Source of the DNA: Acuticoccus sp051016205 | GTDB taxonomy: Bacteria > Pseudomonadota > Alphaproteobacteria > Rhizobiales > Amorphaceae | Assembly (NCBI GenBank): GCA_051016205.1 | Contig: CP136534.1 | Span: 3,782,001 to 3,846,000 of the forward strand | Length of the DNA stretch: 64,000 nt | Direction of reading: 5' to 3' | In this document: one piece after another, positions 18,533 to 27,094 of the stretch | Layout of the letters: each line of letters starts with the position of its first letter | Position numbering within the stretch: the first letter of the stretch is position 1 | Position numbers and translations under genes: made by a program | Notes under the pieces: generated by a model | Seen by the model: only the letters and a program-made list of their open reading frames with translations | Told to the model about the DNA's origin: nothing | Databases searched by the model: none

Positions 18533-19153
18533 ATGATCACAGACATTGAAGACTACTTCATAAAAGGATGTGGACGGTGCGACCGGTTCGACACGCCAGC
18601 CTGCTCGACAATGCGCTGGGAGAAAGGCCTGAAGACGTTGCGCGAGATTTGCCGGAATGCGGGCCTTGAGGAGGCGGTAAAATGGGCTCACCCATGCTAT
18701 CGGCACGCAGGTCGTAACATCGTGATCATCGGAGCGCTCCGTAATGACTTTCGCCTGAGTTTTTTCAATGCCGGCCTGATGAAAGACCCGGAACGGATAC
18801 TGGAACGGCAAGGCCCAAATACGAACCATCCGGACATGATCCGCTTTACGTCGGATGACCGGGTTGGCGAGATGGAACCTGTCATCCGCACCTATCTCGA
18901 TGAGGCGAAACGCTACGCCGAAGCCGGCTTGAAGCCGCCCAAGGACGACACGGAGCCCGACATTCCAGTTGAACTTGTCGAGGCTCTGGGCGCTGATCCA
19001 GAATTGGCTGAGGCCTTTGGTGCCCTCACCGCTGGCCGTCGCAAGAGCTATGTGATCCATCTCAATTCGGCCAAACAATCCGAAACACGGGTGAAGCGGA
19101 TCGGCAAGTTCCGCGACAAGATCATCGCCGGTAAAGGGGCCATGGAACGCTGA
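18533..19153 (+). CDS. YdeI/OmpD-associated, DUF1801-type protein
   Basis: A 206-residue protein with an N-terminal DUF1801-like segment (MRWEKGLKTLREICRNAGLEEAVKWAHPCYRHAGRNIVIIGALRNDFRLSFFNAGLMKDP) and a C-terminal YdeI-type tail (ALGADPELAEAFGALTAGRRKSYVIHLNSAKQSETRVKRIGKFRDKI). This two-part arrangement is common in alphaproteobacterial YdeI homologues, which are small cytoplasmic proteins of uncertain function, sometimes linked to stress or peptide resistance. The DUF1801 fold resembles iron-chaperone frataxin-like proteins, but no ligand set can be read here. ATG 18533 has only a weak upstream purine tract. It is monocistronic. Confidence 0.75.
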   Translation: MITDIEDYFIKGCGRCDRFDTPACSTMRWEKGLKTLREICRNAGLEEAVKWAHPCYRHAGRNIVIIGALRNDFRLSFFNAGLMKDPERILERQGPNTNHPDMIRFTSDDRVGEMEPVIRTYLDEAKRYAEAGLKPPKDDTEPDIPVELVEALGADPELAEAFGALTAGRRKSYVIHLNSAKQSETRVKRIGKFRDKIIAGKGAMER

Positions 19154-19746
19154 AGTGGTACGGTGGCTTGGTCCGCGTTGCCACCGCTCAGCACGCACCC
19201 CAGTCGTTCGCCTCGATGGCTGTCGTAGGCAGAGAGATGTCTCGCATGATCTGGCCATGGATACATGACCAGATCACTGGATGCACCCAACTGCGGGCGG
19301 GTCGCGCCCATCGGCAAGACCAATTCATGCGATGAGCGCTTGAGATAAACAACATCGTCTCGTTCTACCGGAGAGGCAAGAACGACTATGTCCGGCCGTT
19401 GGTATGCGGACCGCAAGGCACCGCCACCACGCAGCGCAATGGTCCTGGCCTGATCCCCTCTGGACCCTGCGAAGGCGCCCACAAGCCATCCAAGACATGA
19501 GGCCGGTGATCGCGAAGCCCTGGCGCTGGCCGCCTGCCGGCGAATGGTTGGGCGCGGATTTTTGTGAGCCGGACAAAGAGTCAACACGCAATATCACACG
19601 ATATTGCGAACCATAGGGCGAATATTCCCAATTGTGCTCTCGCCTTCGCCGTGGTCGGCTCTGGTGCCTGGATCGCGGCGTGATTGTCAGCGCACCTTGC
19701 GCGTCGCCGCGGCAAGCACAGCGGGGGAAGGCCGCGCCGAAAGCCC
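19154..19746. other. Non-coding stretch, no supported gene
   Basis: Nearly 600 bases between the YdeI-like gene and the ABC membrane gene. Open frames are present on both strands and overlap one another, but none has a ribosome site, a family motif or a frame that stands out in codon use. A stretch of old decayed sequence is possible. The last 60 bases could be an N-terminal extension of the ABC gene, if an upstream start at 19684 were used. Confidence 0.45.
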
Positions 19747-20874
19747 ATGAGCGAAACGCCGACGTCGCGCGAAACCTCAGTCTTGATGCGTCCCAGTGGC
19801 GCGGGCGACCTGCGGACAGACACGGGACGCAAGCAGAACGTGTTTGCATTCATTTGGTCCGTAAGCGGACGCCAGCAGATGGTCCTGGTGGCGCTCGCCA
19901 TCACCGTCGCCGCGCTGGAAGTGGCCCCGATCGAACTGCAACAGCGCATCATTGATGGTGCGATACGCGCCGATTCCATGGTGAGCCTTGCCATCCTATG
20001 CGCCATGTATCTTGGGGTGATCATCGTGCACGGTGCAGTCAAACACGCGCTTCGCGTCTACCGCAATGTGGTGGCGGAGGACGTGCTGCGCGCCTCGCGG
20101 GCGCGGCTCTACAAGCTTTCAGGAGAAGCGCCGAAGCAAAACGCCGACGACGACGAACAGGGCACGCGCGTCGCCGTCCTCGGCCAGGAGGCGGAACAGA
20201 TCTCCATCTTTGCCGGCAGCGCCTACTCCGAGGCGACGGTCCAGATGGCGACGATCCTCGGCGTTGTCTTGTACATGGCACTCACTGAGCCGATGCTTGC
20301 CCTGGTCAGCCTGCCATTCCTAATCCCGCAATTGTTCGCCGTGCCGTTCATCCAAAACAAGATCAACCATTTGTCCGGCGATCGTGTCGAGCGGCGGCGC
20401 GTGCTGAACGACGCGGTCATGGAGGCCGATACCGAACGCTTCATGGATATCGGCATGAGGTTGCGTGACCTTGGCGTCCACATTGCCTGGTGGAAGAGCA
20501 TCGCGCGTGTGGTGGTGAATGGCTTGAACGCCCTCGCCCCGCTGTCCGTGCTCGCCTTCGGCGGCTGGCTGGTGATCAATGGCGAGACGTCCGTCGGGGT
20601 GATGGTCGCGTTCATCTCCGGCTTTCAGCGCCTTGCCGATCCGGTGCGCGACCTCGTTGACTTTTACCGGAACGCCTCACTGACACAGACCCGCTATCGC
20701 CTCGTCGGCGACTGGCTGTGCTCGATGCCGAACGACACCCGCGGAAGGAAGGACCCTGACCATGCGTGTAGCCGAACTGATCCTGGACATCCTGGCCGCG
20801 CATGGCGTGCGCCACATCTTCGGCGTCCCTGGCGATGCCATCAACGACATGACGAACGCGCTGCGAACCCGTGA
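19747..20874 (+). CDS. ABC exporter-type transmembrane domain protein lacking an ATPase domain
   Basis: A 375-residue protein made of an ABC exporter transmembrane domain only. Hydrophobic helices occur near 48-70, 80-105, 165-220 and 265-310, with the usual coupling-helix style stretch ending FISGFQRLADPVRDLVDFYRNASLTQTRYRLV, the point where a nucleotide-binding domain normally begins. No Walker A, signature or Walker B motif follows; the last 37 or so codons instead run out of frame through the start of the next gene (113-bp overlap) and read as low-complexity, arginine-rich sequence. Either this is a TMD-only family whose ATPase is elsewhere, or the C-terminal half was deleted and the adjacent enzyme gene now abuts it. 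ATG 19747 is chosen as the more conservative of two possible starts. Confidence 0.65.
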   Translation: MSETPTSRETSVLMRPSGAGDLRTDTGRKQNVFAFIWSVSGRQQMVLVALAITVAALEVAPIELQQRIIDGAIRADSMVSLAILCAMYLGVIIVHGAVKHALRVYRNVVAEDVLRASRARLYKLSGEAPKQNADDDEQGTRVAVLGQEAEQISIFAGSAYSEATVQMATILGVVLYMALTEPMLALVSLPFLIPQLFAVPFIQNKINHLSGDRVERRRVLNDAVMEADTERFMDIGMRLRDLGVHIAWWKSIARVVVNGLNALAPLSVLAFGGWLVINGETSVGVMVAFISGFQRLADPVRDLVDFYRNASLTQTRYRLVGDWLCSMPNDTRGRKDPDHACSRTDPGHPGRAWRAPHLRRPWRCHQRHDERAANP

Positions 20875-22426
20875 CGATATGGAATTCATCCTGGTGCGCC
20901 ATGAAGAGGCCGGCGCGTTCGCCGCCTCGGCCACGGCCAAGCTGACCGGCCGGCTCGCGGCCTGCATGGGAACGTCCGGCGCAGGTGCGATCCACCTTCT
21001 CAACGGCCTCTACGATGCCAAACTCGACCATGCCCCGGTGATCGCCATCACCGGCCAGGTGGCGACCGAGTATGTGGGCACCGATTATCACCAGGAGGTG
21101 GACCTTGAGCGCCTGTTCGGTGACGTGGCGGCCTACTCACGCACCGTCATGACCGAGGAGCAGCTTCCGGGCGTGATGCTAGAGGCCTGCAAGGCTGCCC
21201 TCTCCAAGCCTGGTGTGGCGCATATCTCGCTGCCCACCAACGTTGCCGGACGCGACACCAAGCTGGAGCGACGCGACTTCGCACTGGGCTCGGAGAAGGG
21301 TGAAATGCGCCCCTGCGGCCCGTCCATGGACGAAGCGGTGAGGCTCATCGATGATGCTGAGAAGGTTGCGATCCTCGCCGGGATCGGCACCGCTGGCGCC
21401 CGGCGGGAATTGATCGCCCTGTCGCAACGCCTCAAGGCGCCCATCGTGCGCACGTTGCGAGCCAAAGACGTCATCGACGAAGACGAGGAGGCCTGTGTCG
21501 GCGGCCTCGGGCTCCTGGGCGGCGCACCGGGCTCAGCCGCGATGGATGGCGCCGATCTCGTTATCATCGTGGGCGCCGACTACCCTTACGTGAGCTTTTA
21601 TCCCGACGACGCGAAGATCGTTCAGATCGAACCCCAGCCCGAACGCATGGGCAAGCGTGCCCCCGTGGCCGCACCACTGCGTGGCCACGCGAGGGTGACG
21701 ATGGAAGATCTTTGCGAGCGCGTTGCGGAAAAATCCTCCGACAAATTCTACCGCTCCATCCTCAAGGACAAAGACAAACAGCGCACATCATGGGAGAAAG
21801 CGGAGACCTCCGATGCCACGCCCATCAGGCCACAGCGGCTGATCGCAGAGATTGCCAAGGCAGCACCGGACGATGCGATCTTCCTCGCCGACACAGGCAC
21901 ATCGACCGCGTGGACCGCGCGGCACCTGCGGGTCAAGGAAAGCCAGCGCTTCACATTGTCATCCGGGCTCGGCTCCATGGCTTTTTCCATGGTCGGCGCG
22001 ATTGGCGCGCAACTCGCCTATCCTGACCGGCGCGCCATCGCCATCCTCGGCGATGGCGCGTTCGCCATGCTGATGGGCGATTTCGTCACCGCGGTGCGCT
22101 ACAAGCTGCCCATCGTGTGCGTTGTGCTCAACAACCACAAGCTCGGCTTCATCGCGCTGGAGCAGGAAGGCAAGGGTTTTCCTGAGCACTCCATCGACCT
22201 TGTCAATCCGGACTTCGTGGCGGTCGCCAAGGCGTGCGGCGGCCACGGCATCAAGGTGGATACACCGGAGGATATTGCGCCAGCCATGCGCGAAGCCCTT
22301 GGCGTGAAGGTGCCCTGTGTGATCGACGTGGCGACCGACCCCGGCGAACTGATCATCCCGCCCAAGATCAGCATCAAGCAGGCTTACCAATTTGGCATTG
22401 CAAAAACCCGTGAGCTGTTTGGCTGA
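20762..22426 (+). CDS. Pyruvate oxidase-like thiamine diphosphate-dependent enzyme
   Basis: A 554-residue ThDP enzyme with the three-domain acetolactate synthase/POX architecture. The N-terminal PYR domain contains the cofactor-activating glutamate in VRHEEAGAFAASATAKLTG, the central domain binds FAD/ADP-like ligand, and the C-terminal PP domain shows the ThDP motif GDGAFAM (about 430) through NNHKLG (about 457). The HIFGVPGDAINDM start and GTDYHQEVDLERLF segment favour the pyruvate oxidase (PoxB-like) group over acetolactate synthase. It would decarboxylate pyruvate or a related 2-oxo acid. It overlaps the ABC membrane gene by 113 bp, has GGAAGGA 8 nt before its ATG, and is followed 50 bp later by a flavodoxin-type reductase. 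Confidence 0.85.
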   Translation: MRVAELILDILAAHGVRHIFGVPGDAINDMTNALRTRDDMEFILVRHEEAGAFAASATAKLTGRLAACMGTSGAGAIHLLNGLYDAKLDHAPVIAITGQVATEYVGTDYHQEVDLERLFGDVAAYSRTVMTEEQLPGVMLEACKAALSKPGVAHISLPTNVAGRDTKLERRDFALGSEKGEMRPCGPSMDEAVRLIDDAEKVAILAGIGTAGARRELIALSQRLKAPIVRTLRAKDVIDEDEEACVGGLGLLGGAPGSAAMDGADLVIIVGADYPYVSFYPDDAKIVQIEPQPERMGKRAPVAAPLRGHARVTMEDLCERVAEKSSDKFYRSILKDKDKQRTSWEKAETSDATPIRPQRLIAEIAKAAPDDAIFLADTGTSTAWTARHLRVKESQRFTLSSGLGSMAFSMVGAIGAQLAYPDRRAIAILGDGAFAMLMGDFVTAVRYKLPIVCVVLNNHKLGFIALEQEGKGFPEHSIDLVNPDFVAVAKACGGHGIKVDTPEDIAPAMREALGVKVPCVIDVATDPGELIIPPKISIKQAYQFGIAKTRELFG

Positions 22427-22476
22427 TCACCGGCAAGTGGGCTTTGCAAACCGTTAAAACTGGAAAGGGTGAACAC

Positions 22477-23220
22477 ATGGCGATCGACGCACGCACGGAG
22501 TCTACCGAGCAGCCCGAATGGGACTTCTCCAATCTTCATGCGCTCTTCATAAATACTTCACTGAAGCGGTCAGATGAGCTTTCACACACCGACGGACTGA
22601 TTGAGATCAGCCGTACGATTATGGAGCGGAACGGCGTCGGGACCAAGATCGTTCGCGCCGCCGATCTGACGCTTGCACCGGGCGTATGGCCAGACATGCG
22701 CGAGCATGGATGGGACAAAGATGACTGGCCGGCGCTCTTTGAAAATGTGCAGGCCTCGGACATCCTCGTCCTGTGCACGCCGATCTGGCTCGGCGAGCGG
22801 TCCTCGATTTGCTCGCGGGTGATCGAGCGCCTGTATGGCATGTCCGGACAACTCAATGAGAACGGACAGTACCTTTACTATGGCAAAGTGGCTGGCTGCT
22901 TGATCACCGGTAACGAAGATGGCGTGAAGCATTGTGCGATGGGAATGCTCTACGCGCTTCAGCACCTTGGCTACACCATTCCTCCACAAGCCGACGCCGG
23001 CTGGATTGGCGAGGTGGGGCCGGGACCCTCCTACCGGGACGAGGGATCCGGTGGGCCGGGCAACGATTTCACGAACAGGAACACCACGTTCATGACGTGG
23101 AATCTGATGCACCTGGCACACATGCTGAAAAGATCGGGTGGCGTCCCTCCCCACGGGAACCAACGCTCGGCGTGGGACGCCGGCTGCCGCTACGATTTTC
23201 CCAATCCTGACTATCGTTGA
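22477..23220 (+). CDS. Flavodoxin-fold NAD(P)H-dependent oxidoreductase
   Basis: A 247-residue protein of the NADPH-dependent FMN reductase/flavodoxin-like family: LHALFINTSLKRSDELSHTDGLIE gives the phosphate-binding first loop (INTSLKR), ASDILVLCTPIWLGERSSICSRVIERL the central strand and FMN-binding loop, and KVAGCLITGNEDGVKHCAMGMLYALQHLGYTIPP the third. ATG 22477 follows GGAAAGGG; an in-frame TTG at 22444 is less likely. It lies 50 bp after the ThDP enzyme gene and may supply or accept electrons for a linked reaction, which is inferred only from position. Confidence 0.8.
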   Translation: MAIDARTESTEQPEWDFSNLHALFINTSLKRSDELSHTDGLIEISRTIMERNGVGTKIVRAADLTLAPGVWPDMREHGWDKDDWPALFENVQASDILVLCTPIWLGERSSICSRVIERLYGMSGQLNENGQYLYYGKVAGCLITGNEDGVKHCAMGMLYALQHLGYTIPPQADAGWIGEVGPGPSYRDEGSGGPGNDFTNRNTTFMTWNLMHLAHMLKRSGGVPPHGNQRSAWDAGCRYDFPNPDYR

Positions 23221-23447
23221 TGCATCACCCGCGTGTCATGTCACGGGCAACCCCAAATATTTCGTGACTAGAGTTCGTCCCTGTTGAGAACAACGATCAG
23301 GTGACGCGCTCGCTAGCCAAAGGCTGCCGTCCTATGAAAAACATCAGCGCGACGGTGTTGCTGACGTCAAGATGCCAAAGACGCCAAAAGCGCGGCGCTC
23401 GCGACAAAGGTCTGTTTGATCCCGGTCGAATGAAATGACAAATTGTT

Positions 23448-24146
23448 ATGATGGACGATGGACCCCTTCGCATATCGCCGCCGCCTGCAACGGTGCGCAG
23501 CCTCGTTCGAGATAAGCTGCGAGAGGCGATTGTCAGCGGCCGATTTAAGCCCGGTCAGCGGCTCGTGGAACGCGAGCTGTGCGAATTGACCGGCGTGAGC
23601 CGCGCCTCCATCCGCGAGGCTCTGGGACAGCTCGAAGCCGAAGGGCTTGTCACGATCGTCCCGCACCGCGGACCTATTGTGTCCGAAACGACCTACGATG
23701 AAGCCGTCCAACTCTACCAGATCAGATCTTTGCTGGAAGGGTTTGCGGGCGAGCATTTCGCCGTGAACGCATCCGAAGACCAGATCGCGGCGCTGGGCTT
23801 CCTCGTCGATCAATTCGAGAGTCTTGCCAAAGCGCCGGATGCCAATCAGCTGCTGGACGTGAAGTCACAGTTTTACGGACTTTTGATCGATGGCGCGGGC
23901 AACATCTTTCTGAAGCGAACACTGGGACTGTTGAACAACCGTGTTCAAGCGCTGAGAAAAACGTCGATGATGCAAGACGGCCGGCTTGAGCACAGTGTTC
24001 GAGAGATTAGAGATATATTCGAGGCGATCCAACGTCGCGACAGCAAGAGAAGCGGTGAGCTTTGCCGGCTCCATGTGGACAATGCCGCACGCGCCGCGTT
24101 GACCTACCTTGCCGCATCGCGCCCACCGGACGAGGATACCGACTGA
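23448..24146 (+). CDS. GntR-family (FadR subfamily) transcriptional regulator
   Basis: A 232-residue regulator with a GntR winged helix at about 14-75 (SLVRDKLREAIVSGRFKPGQRLVERELCELTGVSRASIREALGQLEAEG) and an FCD domain after it. The FCD metal-binding histidines are only partly conserved (SQFYGLLIDGAGN replaces the usual FHxxL pattern; RLHVDNAARAAL retains one His), so the ligand may differ from a simple organic acid. It is monocistronic with the ATG directly after a small ACAAATTGT dyad. It lies beside the hydrolase/SCP2/dehydrogenase cluster and is a candidate regulator of it, competing with the GntR at 11-12 kb. Confidence 0.85.
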   Translation: MMDDGPLRISPPPATVRSLVRDKLREAIVSGRFKPGQRLVERELCELTGVSRASIREALGQLEAEGLVTIVPHRGPIVSETTYDEAVQLYQIRSLLEGFAGEHFAVNASEDQIAALGFLVDQFESLAKAPDANQLLDVKSQFYGLLIDGAGNIFLKRTLGLLNNRVQALRKTSMMQDGRLEHSVREIRDIFEAIQRRDSKRSGELCRLHVDNAARAALTYLAASRPPDEDTD

Positions 24147-24193
24147 CCGCGGCAACGTTCGCTCGAACGTCGCCGCGCGCCTTGGCTGACCGC

Positions 24194-25069
24194 TTAAGAG
24201 TTCGCCTTGATGTCGCTCAAGATTGGGAGAAGGTACTTTCTAAACTCCTCATAATTCTCAGTCGCGGGAAAGTGCCCCAGTTTTTCCATCGGCCAGAACT
24301 TGCTGCCGGCGACGAGGTCGGCAAGCTCCTGCGTTTCCGCAGGCGAGGTGTTCGGGTCATACTCGCCGGTCAACATATAAAGCATGCACCGCGACGTATC
24401 GATGGCGCGCGCTTCGTCGGGTGACACGTCGTGATCGTAGTAGTAGTAGTATAAATCGCCCGCAAAGATCCCAGGGCCGCCGCATGCGTATTCCCACTGA
24501 ATTTCGCGGACGTTCGCCTCGGGCGAATAGGGCGAGATATTGAGCATCATCGCCGCGCCGGTGGAGTTGCGGTTAACCTGCGGGTGGTCGAATTCCCGGC
24601 GGATACCCTCCATCCCCACCGCCACGTATTCGGCCGCCGAGCGGAGCGCGCCCTCAACGCAAATGGTAGCGCGGTACCGATCCGGATAGTTTGACGCCAG
24701 GTCCACGGCCAGGTGGCCGCCCATGGACGAGCCCATGTACACGGGCCGATCCAGTTCGAGCGCATCCGACATCGCGTTCGGAAAGTCCATCATGAACGCT
24801 TTGGTCATCTTGTATTCTTGTTCCCACCAGCGTTCACCGTAGGGCGGTAAGGACTTTCCGTGGAACGGCAAGTCGTAGACGATCGCGCGATAGTCTTTCA
24901 GCACCTCCGGATCATTGAGCATGTGCCGGTATTGGCGACCGTCCGACCCTGCGGTGTGACCCAGAAGAATCGGGATCCCCTCCCCCGCCTCCTCATAGTA
25001 GACACGGTATTCGATGCCCTCGATCGTCAAGTAAATGTAGCTGCCGGTGATGGGTTCGCGCTTGACCAT
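24194..25069 (-). CDS. Alpha/beta hydrolase
   Basis: A 291-residue alpha/beta-hydrolase fold enzyme. The nucleophile elbow is YMGSSMGGH (Ser in GSSMG), the acid residue lies in TGEYDPNTSP and the catalytic histidine in KLGHFPATENYEEF. The oxyanion-side motif HTAGSDGRQ takes the place of the usual HG. ATG 25069 follows GGGAGGGG at the right distance; a longer in-frame start at 25084 is unlikely. It sits one base after the SCP2-like gene, in an operon of four or five minus-strand genes with a 3-hydroxyisobutyrate-type dehydrogenase and a CMD protein, consistent with hydrolysis of an ester or lactone intermediate. Confidence 0.87.
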   Translation of the reverse strand: MVKREPITGSYIYLTIEGIEYRVYYEEAGEGIPILLGHTAGSDGRQYRHMLNDPEVLKDYRAIVYDLPFHGKSLPPYGERWWEQEYKMTKAFMMDFPNAMSDALELDRPVYMGSSMGGHLAVDLASNYPDRYRATICVEGALRSAAEYVAVGMEGIRREFDHPQVNRNSTGAAMMLNISPYSPEANVREIQWEYACGGPGIFAGDLYYYYYDHDVSPDEARAIDTSRCMLYMLTGEYDPNTSPAETQELADLVAGSKFWPMEKLGHFPATENYEEFRKYLLPILSDIKANS

Positions 25070-25070
25070 C

Positions 25071-25451
25071 TCAACCCCTCCCATTGGCGATGTCGCGCAT
25101 CAACACCATCATCTGATTGAGCGCGGGAAGATAAGCAAAGGTGATCGCGTTGTCGGTGATGGAAAGGCCATGCTTGACCGCGGTCGACTGTAGACACTGG
25201 TAGAACGGCCGCGGCTTATCGGCGAGCATGTTCGTCCAATGATCCCGATCACCGCGAACGACAATGTCGCACGCATCATCTTGCTTGCCAGGCGTTTCGA
25301 CACCGCGAAGCGCACCATTGTCAAACGTCAGCATGTATTCGTCGTCGGCGATCGCGATCTTCATCGTGCCCGTCAAATATCGTGTTTCGCGGGTGAATTC
25401 GGCATCGGCCCGTGCAGCGTTCTCGAACGTTGTCATATCGACAAGACCCAT
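25071..25451 (-). CDS. SCP2-like sterol/lipid-binding domain protein
   Basis: A 126-residue protein compatible with the SCP2 fold: FTRETRYLTGTMKIAIADDEYMLTFDNGALRGVETPGKQDDACDIVVRGDRDHWTNML carries the strand pattern, and the C-terminal helix follows. ATG 25451 has AGGAGG 6 nt upstream; the longer in-frame reading to 25622 lies inside the upstream gene and has no ribosome site. SCP2-like proteins bind acyl chains or hydrophobic ligands, so it may present the substrate to the adjacent hydrolase; that role is inferred. Assignment is by pattern and moderately secure. Confidence 0.68.
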   Translation of the reverse strand: MGLVDMTTFENAARADAEFTRETRYLTGTMKIAIADDEYMLTFDNGALRGVETPGKQDDACDIVVRGDRDHWTNMLADKPRPFYQCLQSTAVKHGLSITDNAITFAYLPALNQMMVLMRDIANGRG

Positions 25452-25485
25452 CAGGCTCCTCCTTTCTTCTCTTATGTTTGTGTCC

Positions 25486-26373
25486 TCACGCGACGCTGCG
25501 CATCGCTGTCGCGCGGAGATAGCGATGCATCTCGGTGTGGTCGGCGCCCGGCCCCAGAGCGGCTGACGCTTCGGCCCACAGCGTGTGTGCATCTGCGATG
25601 GCGGTTGCATCCGCGCCCACATGGGCTGCCAGGCGTTTGGCGATGCCGATGTCCTTGGCCATCAGTGCCATGGCAAAGCCCGAGTTGTACGCCTCTGACA
25701 AAATGAAGGGTTTTAACTTTGCCTCGGACGTATTGGTCTTGCCGGATGATCCGTTGAGCACGTCCGTCATCGTCTCGGCATCGATGCCGAAGCGCTCGGC
25801 AACGATGAGTGCACGGCAGGTCGCCACCAACCCGCTCGCCGACACAAAGTTGTTGAGCGCCTTTGCTGCATGACCGGCACCAATGGGACCGGCGTGGATG
25901 ATGGAGCGGGCAAGAGGCTCAAGGACAGGCGTTGCACGCGCCACGTCATCGGCTGAACCGCCGACAATCACCGCCAGATCGCCTTTTTCAGCGCGCGCGA
26001 CGCCGCCCGAAACCGGTGCATCGACCATGGCAAGGCCGCGGCTCGAAAGCTCGGCCGCCGTCTTGTGTGTTTCCTCCGGGGCGCAAGAGCTCATGTCGAT
26101 GACCAGTCCGTCCGACACCAGCTGAGGCACCAGAGCGCCCTCGCCGAGAAGTGCATCGCGCACGATCGCATCGTTGGGAAGCATCGCGATCAGGATGTCG
26201 TAGGGTGGTTCGCCCTCGGCCGCCGGCGCGCCGCCTGCGGCTTGGAAGCGAGCAGTGGCCGCGTCGTCTGCGTCGAGACCGCGCACGTCAAACCCAGCCT
26301 CACAAAGCCGGGTCGCCATGGGCAGTCCCATCTTCCCCAACCCGGCGAAGAGGATGCGCGGCCCGGCCATCAA
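25486..26373 (-). CDS. 3-hydroxyisobutyrate dehydrogenase-family oxidoreductase
   Basis: A 295-residue beta-hydroxyacid dehydrogenase. The Rossmann motif is ILFAGLGKMGLPMATRL, followed by the substrate motif DAPVSGGVARAEKGDLAVIVGG, the catalytic lysine in GAGHAAKALNNF and the cofactor-side KDIGIAKRLA motif, all in the family order. It oxidises a 3-hydroxy acid to a semialdehyde (HIBADH, tartronate semialdehyde reductase and related enzymes). The start overlaps the CMD gene stop by 4 bp (ATGA), so the genes are coupled. Two ATGs in tandem are possible starts (26373, 26370). Confidence 0.9.
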   Translation of the reverse strand: MMAGPRILFAGLGKMGLPMATRLCEAGFDVRGLDADDAATARFQAAGGAPAAEGEPPYDILIAMLPNDAIVRDALLGEGALVPQLVSDGLVIDMSSCAPEETHKTAAELSSRGLAMVDAPVSGGVARAEKGDLAVIVGGSADDVARATPVLEPLARSIIHAGPIGAGHAAKALNNFVSASGLVATCRALIVAERFGIDAETMTDVLNGSSGKTNTSEAKLKPFILSEAYNSGFAMALMAKDIGIAKRLAAHVGADATAIADAHTLWAEASAALGPGADHTEMHRYLRATAMRSVA

Positions 26374-26786
26374 AGCTGGCCCATCTCTGTCAGGACGTCC
26401 TTTGCCAGACGGAAGGCATCAAGGCCTGCGGGCATCCCGCAATAGGTTGCGATCTGCAGGCAGATCTCGCGGATCTCGCCAGGCGTCAGACCGTTGTTCA
26501 CCGCGCCTCGCACGTGCGCTTTGAACTCTTGCGGGCGATTGAGCGCTGCAATCATCCCAAGGTTCAGGATCGAGCGTGCGCGTCGATCTAACCCGTCCCT
26601 GTTCCAAGTGGCGTCCCAGCACCATTCGGTGACCGTCGTCTGCATCGGCCAGTCGAATTCGCCGGCATTGCCGATGGAACGCGCGACGTACTCTTCGCCG
26701 AGCACCTGCTTCCTGGTTTGCAAACCGCGATCGAACGCCTCTGATACCGGGCGATCGATCGAGGGCCCGTCCTCCCGCGACGTCAT
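26370..26786 (-). CDS. Carboxymuconolactone decarboxylase (CMD) family protein
   Basis: A 138-residue CMD/PcaC-like protein: LGEEYVARSIGNAGEFDWPMQTTVTEWCWDATWNRDGLDRRARSILNLGMIAALNRPQEFKAHVRGAVNNGLTPGEIREICLQIATYCGMPAGLDAFRLAKDVL. The LTPGEIREICLQIATYCGMPAG segment carries the conserved Glu and His/Tyr region, with Y-C-G replacing the H-C-G seen in peroxidase-type AhpD members; lacking the CxxC pair, it is nearer PcaC than AhpD. It is first in the minus-strand operon and lies just downstream of palindromic operators at 26805-26840, so it is probably under the GntR-type control discussed there. Confidence 0.88.
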   Translation of the reverse strand: MTSREDGPSIDRPVSEAFDRGLQTRKQVLGEEYVARSIGNAGEFDWPMQTTVTEWCWDATWNRDGLDRRARSILNLGMIAALNRPQEFKAHVRGAVNNGLTPGEIREICLQIATYCGMPAGLDAFRLAKDVLTEMGQL

Positions 26787-26804
26787 TTTGACAGCACCTC
26801 CGTG

Positions 26805-26821
26805 AAGTTGTTAACCAACTT
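26805..26821. promoter_or_regulatory. Imperfect 17-bp palindrome, second operator candidate
   Basis: AAGTTGTTAACCAACTT has 8-bp arms with one mismatch around a single central base. It is 19 bp upstream of the CMD-family gene and shares 12 of 17 positions with the perfect operator at 12017-12033. Confidence 0.45.
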
Positions 26822-26823
26822 GG

Positions 26824-26840
26824 AGATTGTCGGACAATCT
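26824..26840. promoter_or_regulatory. 17-bp palindromic operator, same design as at 12017
   Basis: AGATTGTCGGACAATCT is a perfect inverted repeat with one central base; the inner TTGTCnGACAA is identical in form to the site at 12017-12033. It lies in the 308-bp gap between the minus-strand CMD operon and the plus-strand ABC operon and so could control both. The rest of this gap holds a CTATAG motif near 26975 and no gene. Confidence 0.65.
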
Positions 26841-27094
26841 GTCAATGTGAACTGCGGCGGGGCGTGGCACCCAGGATCGACGTTGCATCGGATCGCCGGG
26901 ATGTCTGAGCGGTCGCCGCACAGACGGGCTGTGGACCGCAGCCGGCACTTGCGCAGGCTGCGTATAGGGCGAAGCTATAGGTCTGATATGGCGACACGTT
27001 ATTCCTGCACTTCGGCGCTGTCGCACATCATCGGGCAAAATGGTGGGCTGAGGACGTATTCACGTGCCTCGCACCGCACAGGGGAGGAAGAACA

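Noticed and set aside
19048..19587. A 179-codon minus-strand frame
   Set aside because: It overlaps the C-terminus of the YdeI-like gene antisense, lacks a ribosome site and matches no family I know.
20762..22426. Acetolactate synthase as the identity of the ThDP enzyme
   Set aside because: The HIFGVPGDAINDM and GTDYHQEVDLERLF segments fit pyruvate-oxidase-like proteins better, and no regulatory-subunit gene is nearby.
26370..26786. AhpD-type peroxidase
   Set aside because: The CxxC redox pair of AhpD is absent; the sequence fits the PcaC/CMD branch.
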